The position numbers and the translations under genes are program-made. The notes under the pieces were generated by a model. That model saw only the letters and a list, made by a program, of their open reading frames with translations, was not told the DNA's origin and made no database searches. Positions 59,501-64,000 of a stretch of DNA of 64,000 bases are shown here, one piece after another. The stretch is from Sistotremastrum niveocremeum HHB9708 (Eukaryota > Basidiomycota > Agaricomycetes > Sistotremastrales > Sistotremastraceae), in contig KV419402.1 of the NCBI GenBank assembly GCA_001630475.1, positions 823,691 to 887,690 of the forward strand, read 5' to 3'. Every line of letters starts with the position of its first letter. The stretch's first letter is position 1.

Positions 59501-61666
59501 ATGTCGCGCAGTTCCATTGACTACTCTCAAGAGCTGTCAAGCATGTCTTCCACTTTACGCTCCACCTCTCCAGGACCTGCTCTGTCCTCAACTCCACCAC
59601 ATGCAGATCCTTCATCGCCCGTCTTAGGAACATCTTTCTTCTCATCACCTCTCAAGGCCAAGAAACGTGCACCGAATCCGGATGATGATTGCCCGGAGTG
59701 GCACGAGGCAGAGAAGTGCGTCAGCGTCATCACTCGACGTGAGCATCCCAAAGAAGCAACAGGCTTGATGACCTACGGTGGATTGCGACGGAAAGGCACG
59801 GCTACGGACAGCAGTGCTTCATCTCGGTTCCGGACAGTATCCACCGGGACGTCCCGTTTATTAAACTTCGGTTCTAACGAGGGAGCTATCGTACCCGCAT
59901 CTGCTTGGGCCCGACCTGCTGTGCAGGTCAATATGGCCCACGCCGACGGTCAGGTTAGCGAGAGCAAAGAAGCGTCTATGGCAGTGGAGCAGCTGCTTTT
60001 TCAAGCAGACCAGAAGCATCCGCTGAAAGCTGCTCGACCCGGAATGACAAGGCGAAGCACAAGTGCCACCGGAATCTCACATTCATCTATCGGGATGCAA
60101 TCCAGTAAAAGCACTAGCGGCATTCCATCAAATGTACCGAGCACTCACCCGCTGGCACGGAGCAGTTCAACCATAATCACGCATCGTTCTGCCGGTCTTC
60201 TCCTCAGCGATGTTCCGTCGGGTCCTTTTGAAAAGACATCCAGTCCTCGATCGATCTCGATGAAGTTGGAAACCTCGTCGCCCTCATCCCCTACACACCA
60301 GGGCTTCGCGAGTTCCTTGACTTCTACATTGACTCACGCAGTGCGTCTTGCCCTGTCAACGACGGGTATCGTAGAAGACCGGAAGCCGCCCCCTGCATCT
60401 CCTCCTCCGAGTCATCATGCACTTCTTGCCGCTACTCCAGAATCTTCTCAGATGGACGAACGGCCTCACGTGAAATATGAGTCTACCATCGCAAATCGTA
60501 TGAAATTCAGCACGACAGTCTACTACGCAAAGCAGTTTGAAACTCTTCGCCGCCGCTGTGGGATCGCCGATGATTATGCAAAGAGTCTAGCGAAGACGAA
60601 GATGTGGAATGCGGATGGGGGGAAGAGCAAGTCAAGTTTTTGGAAGAGCGACGACAATCGACTGATCATCAAGACACTCGTTAGCTCCTGGAACGTCGCT
60701 GACTTGTAAGTCAGATCTATATAGTCCCGGACAGGACTTATACTGAGGTCTATGGAACAGACAAGTTTTGATTGCGCTATCTCCTCCGTTCTTTCGATAC
60801 ATGGACTCAACGGCCTCTAACGCTAGTGCTGGTGCAAAGCTCTTGGGGTTTTACACAGTCGAAATGACTAATCTTGAAGCCGGCGGGGACCGACAAGTGA
60901 TTCACGTCATGGTGATGGAAAATATTTTCTTCAACAGAGAGATATCCGAGACGTACGACCTGAAGGGCATCGTCGGGCGGAAACTGAAGAACGTCGATGG
61001 CAAACCCAATCGTACCCTGTTTGACTACGAGTGGGTCCAATGTACGTATCCGCCTTAATGTTCTTTCAGGCACTCATCCTTATCGTTTCGCCAGCTCAAA
61101 AGACGACTCCGCTGTTCGTGCAACCTCACTCCCTTCACGTATTGCTCGAAGCAGTTAAGGCGGACGCTGAGTTCCTGGCAAAATGCTTTATCATGGACTA
61201 CAGGTCGGTCCTGCAATCAGTTCTTCCTAGAGTGAGAGAGTTGATCGTACGGTACAGCCTTCTAGTGGGAATCGATCGAAGTCGATTACAGCTTGTGTGT
61301 GGGCTTGTAGATACCATAGGTTCGCGATTCCTTTTCCTGGTTCAAAAGCTCACGTTTGCTGATAACACCCTTCGCACCAGGCAGTTTCTCTCTCGCTAAA
61401 ACATTGGAGTGGAAATTCAAGCAGAGTTTGAATAACAGTTTGACGTCAGGCAAAGAAGTAACTGTGATCCCTCCACATGAATACCAAGAACGATTTGTGC
61501 GCGCGATGAATTGCTACTTCATTCCATGCCCAGGTACGTCACACAGCGCCTAGTCTCCGCAGAATCACTGATTGGGGCTTCTCTTCGAACCGCAGACAAA
61601 TGGACGAAACCTCACGTACCCAACATAAATTATTCATCCGTGGATTATCTTCCCAGCGTCATATGA
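56519..61666 (+). CDS. Fab1-like phosphatidylinositol phosphate kinase without FYVE domain
   Basis: Eleven or so exons, ATG at 56519, TGA at 61664-61666, roughly 1,540 residues. The N-terminus is Pro-rich, not a FYVE finger. The middle holds the Fab1 Cys/His-rich region: RCLGEFVEEVCEVAEDSC, then MWETCTVCGSK, then YLMSFGKYLEILLYSS. A long Ser-rich linker (about residues 720-1160) follows. The C-terminal PIP-kinase domain has the lysine region around SSFWKSDDNRLIIKT, the VMVMENIFF strand, the DLKG motif, MDYSLLVGID and the Asp of LVDTIG. Fab1 makes PI(3,5)P2 from PI3P at the vacuole. Without FYVE, its membrane recruitment must differ; plants also have FYVE-less Fab1 forms. The chaperonin-like domain appears reduced. 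Confidence 0.85.
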
Positions 61667-63426
61667 TCCTGTATCTCATTATTGTCCTTAGTACCTTACG
61701 GACCCCATACTCGTGTATCTTTCGCCTGTCTATCATTATAGCCAATGTGTACACAAAGCAACGACAACCTACATGTATAAATACGCTAACTAGAAGTCCT
61801 TGTTGTATTTTATTCGTGAACACGAGTGCTGCATCGTTATACGCCAATACAACGAAGTCCAGCTCAGACTTGAGGTCCCATCGTATAATGACCGAGTGTG
61901 CCGGTAAGCTCAGGAACCGCCCAAGAAGCTCGAGGGTGAGAAGAAGCGATTAATAGATCCAAGGAGAAGAACGAAAGATCGAGCCGGCTACAGTAGGGTG
62001 AATTTGACAATGAAGGAAATCTTGATCGTGGGGTAATGCGGGGTAATGCGGGGTATTAGTGCTCGTGCTCCTCCGACTCCGGAGTCCGAGTCCTCGACGA
62101 TTCTCTGGCCCCTCTTTCCCGGATCATCCGAGAAATGCACCCTTTACTCTTTTGACACAGCAAAGGCATCTCCCTCTCATCGCTTGGGTCATAATGATAC
62201 CGCGACGCAGCATCTCAGTTGATTCGAGGTGCTTCCAGAGTATAGAAGCTCAGGTCTGAGATAGTAGCCCAAGAAGAGAGGAACCTTCGAGATGAGCTGC
62301 ATTCGTAAAGCTGCGGCACCGGCGGAGCTCAAACGGACTGCCGCTGAAATGGTTCGTTCGTGTTGGATACTCAAGAGGACAATATACTCCCGGGGTCATG
62401 GGAACAAAAATCAAGTGAGCGATTTGATTTTGATCTTGGACAAGTTCAATGACGCTCGGCAGGGTGCTGATAGTGCTTAAACACGACACTATCATTGCGG
62501 TTTGTTCCTGATCAGACATTTAGACTGGAGTCCTTGACAACGGGAAAATAGCCAGGTCGGGATGCGTGCCTTCGGATACAGAGCATATGACCTTGGCGAA
62601 AGTCAGATTACATCCAAGTAATGACATGGGAGGCCGTACGATCACAGGTTCTGCCGTTGGAGTCCTCATCCGCCTTCTTGATAATACAAAGGGATCTCAC
62701 GAGGACGCGGGTTGCTTGAGGCCTTCCGCTTCCCCGTGCCAATTACTGCAATTCCGACCGTCGAGCATATCGAGTAGCGCAGAGGAACAAGGCTGCTTAT
62801 GGGTTCGACTCATTGAACTGGAAGTCGACGACGACTCTAAGACTTCATGTATAACCATGAGCTGCAGAAGGCGATGTGGTTCCAGGTAGGACGAAGGGAA
62901 CATCCGGTTTCCGCCTTCCCGACCCTGATAAACTCAGCTTGCAATTGAACTCGAAGCATGGCTGTCTACTGCGAGGTCCGTGTGGTCTCACATTTCCAAT
63001 TTCAGTGATTCAAAAACACTCTCGACACTCATAGATGTAACTTTGTTGTAACGTTCATATGGGGGCAACAGAGAGCGAGCTGAAGAATCTAGCCTTGCTG
63101 CCGATCGGCTGGTCTTCTGCGTTCCAAGTTGGAGATCGGTACATTATATCGGGTATGCGACCATTCACGCATTGAAATACTAGGTTCGAGACAATTTGGC
63201 TACCCTGAAAAGAGACTAGTAGAAGAATTGTTGTGCTCAATATGACCGCATGACCTCTCACGCCTGGATCTTGCCAGAGACCCCTCTCTCAGCGCCACTG
63301 GCCGAGGGAAGGTCATCTGTACCCTCTCACTATTTCGGTCCGCGAAGTATTCTATACCAAGGATCATCATTTGTTCCTTTGTTGTGTAGGCCCTGATGCT
63401 CCACGCACCTGTCTCCGAAAGACCCA
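61667..63426. other. Intergenic region, no supported gene
   Basis: About 1.8 kb. A short direct repeat (GGGGTAATGC, two and a half copies) lies at about 62035-62055. Open frames at 62250-62519 (-) and 62566-62889 (+) have no recognisable product. I see no RNA gene or mobile element. Confidence 0.35.
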
Positions 63427-63433
63427 TATATAA
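63427..63433 (+). promoter_or_regulatory. TATA box of the alcohol oxidase gene
   Basis: TATATAA lies 77 bases before the ATG at 63510, followed by a CT-rich leader. Consistent with a strongly inducible gene; its use is inferred. Confidence 0.55.
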
Positions 63434-63509
63434 CCTCCAGACGTTGGTTATCTGAAACACGGGATATCTACTCTCCCTCCTTTAGTTTCAGTCTCGAATA
63501 TCATAAACA

Positions 63510-64000
63510 ATGCGCCCTCAAGATACCGAAGTCGATGTCGTCGTGGCTGGGTATGTCTAAAGCTCCGCCGGTCTCACTTCCAATTCGACTAATGTTTGCT
63601 TCACAGAGGTGGCCCGGCAGGTCAGATTACTCGTCTTCTTCACCACAATATGATGTCGAGATAGTACCTATAGGCTGTGTTGTGGCCGGACGCCTTGCTT
63701 ATGCCGACCCTAATCTCCAAGTCATGCTTGTCGAAGGTGAGACATACCGCTACATAGTAATACAGAGCACTAAAGCACAACATGTAGGCGGTAGCAACAA
63801 CAGAGACGACCCTTGGGTCTACAGGTGAGTCATTTGGAAGGATATGCTGAGAGTTTGGATAATAACTGTCGAAAAAAACAGGCCTGGCATTTATCCCAGG
63901 GTTAGTAAACCATACTATGAGTTCTGATGACGTTAACTTCATCCTTTACCTCTAGAACATGCAAAGAGACGGCATGTGTGTTATTCTCTGAACGCCCCAT
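63510..64000 (+). CDS. AOX: Alcohol (methanol) oxidase, GMC family, 5' part only
   Basis: The gene runs off the right edge. Six tiny exons can be read: 63510-63550 (41), 63607-63620 (14), 63674-63736 (63), 63788-63824 (37), 63882-63900 (19) and 63956-63975 (20). Spliced, they give the dinucleotide-binding start VDVVVAGGGPAGCVVAGRLA, then LVEGGSNNRDDPWVYRPG, then IYPRNMQRDG. The GxGPAGC core and GGxNNRDDPWVYRPG are diagnostic of methanol/alcohol oxidases in the GMC flavoprotein family. In wood- and litter-decay fungi such enzymes oxidise lignin-derived methanol to formaldehyde with hydrogen peroxide. The 3' part and catalytic His residues lie outside the window. Confidence 0.9.

Noticed and set aside
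1-64000. CRISPR array, bacterial operon, phage or intact transposon
   Set aside because: No regularly spaced short repeats, no long terminal repeats or transposase/reverse-transcriptase motifs were seen; the gene structure is eukaryotic throughout.

Overview
The window is nuclear DNA of a filamentous basidiomycete, most likely an Agaricomycete. The evidence is the gene structure (many introns of about 45-60 bases with GT-AG borders and CTRAY-like branch points, very small exons), compact genes on both strands, and the content: a trimodular pyrimidine enzyme of fungal type, beta-tubulin, a methanol/alcohol oxidase-type GMC enzyme, a bicovalent-flavin oligosaccharide oxidase and a copper amine oxidase. 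Most coding regions below were rebuilt by splicing by eye. Starts and ends are well supported for most genes; individual splice sites are inferences.

Layout. 0-9 kb: the tail of an unidentified gene, a mitochondrial-carrier-like gene (-), a decayed partial copy of LTO1 (+), a cytosolic-looking trypsin-fold peptidase (-), the intact LTO1 (+) and a copper amine oxidase (-). 9-12.3 kb: a long intergenic stretch. 12.3-21.5 kb: an Sfp1-like zinc-finger factor, a small multi-pass membrane protein, a short-chain dehydrogenase, a diverged tandem repeat with a period of about 245 bp, TAF11 and a secreted cysteine-containing protein, all on +. 22.9-32.7 kb: the giant URA2 gene (glutaminase, carbamoyl-phosphate synthetase, dead dihydroorotase, aspartate transcarbamylase) followed by beta-tubulin. 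33-41 kb: a poorly supported gene, a GFA/CENP-V zinc protein, a large membrane protein with a disordered tail, and a second short-chain dehydrogenase. 42.8-53.2 kb: an FAD oxidase, an isochorismatase-AlkB fusion gene, TOM70, STE24 and ATG22, the last two divergent with 68 bp between start codons. 53.4-61.7 kb: a U6 snRNA gene (-), a SigF-like NTF2-fold gene and a Fab1-like phosphoinositide kinase without a FYVE domain. The window ends inside the first exons of an alcohol oxidase gene at 63.5 kb.

The genes are mostly unrelated housekeeping functions; I see no metabolic cluster, defence system, intact transposon or CRISPR array. The observations most worth checking are the isochorismatase-AlkB fusion, the LTO1 partial duplication that brackets the peptidase gene, two obligatory GC-AG introns, the hairpin tail of U6, the 245-bp tandem repeat and the extreme intron density at the start of the alcohol oxidase gene.
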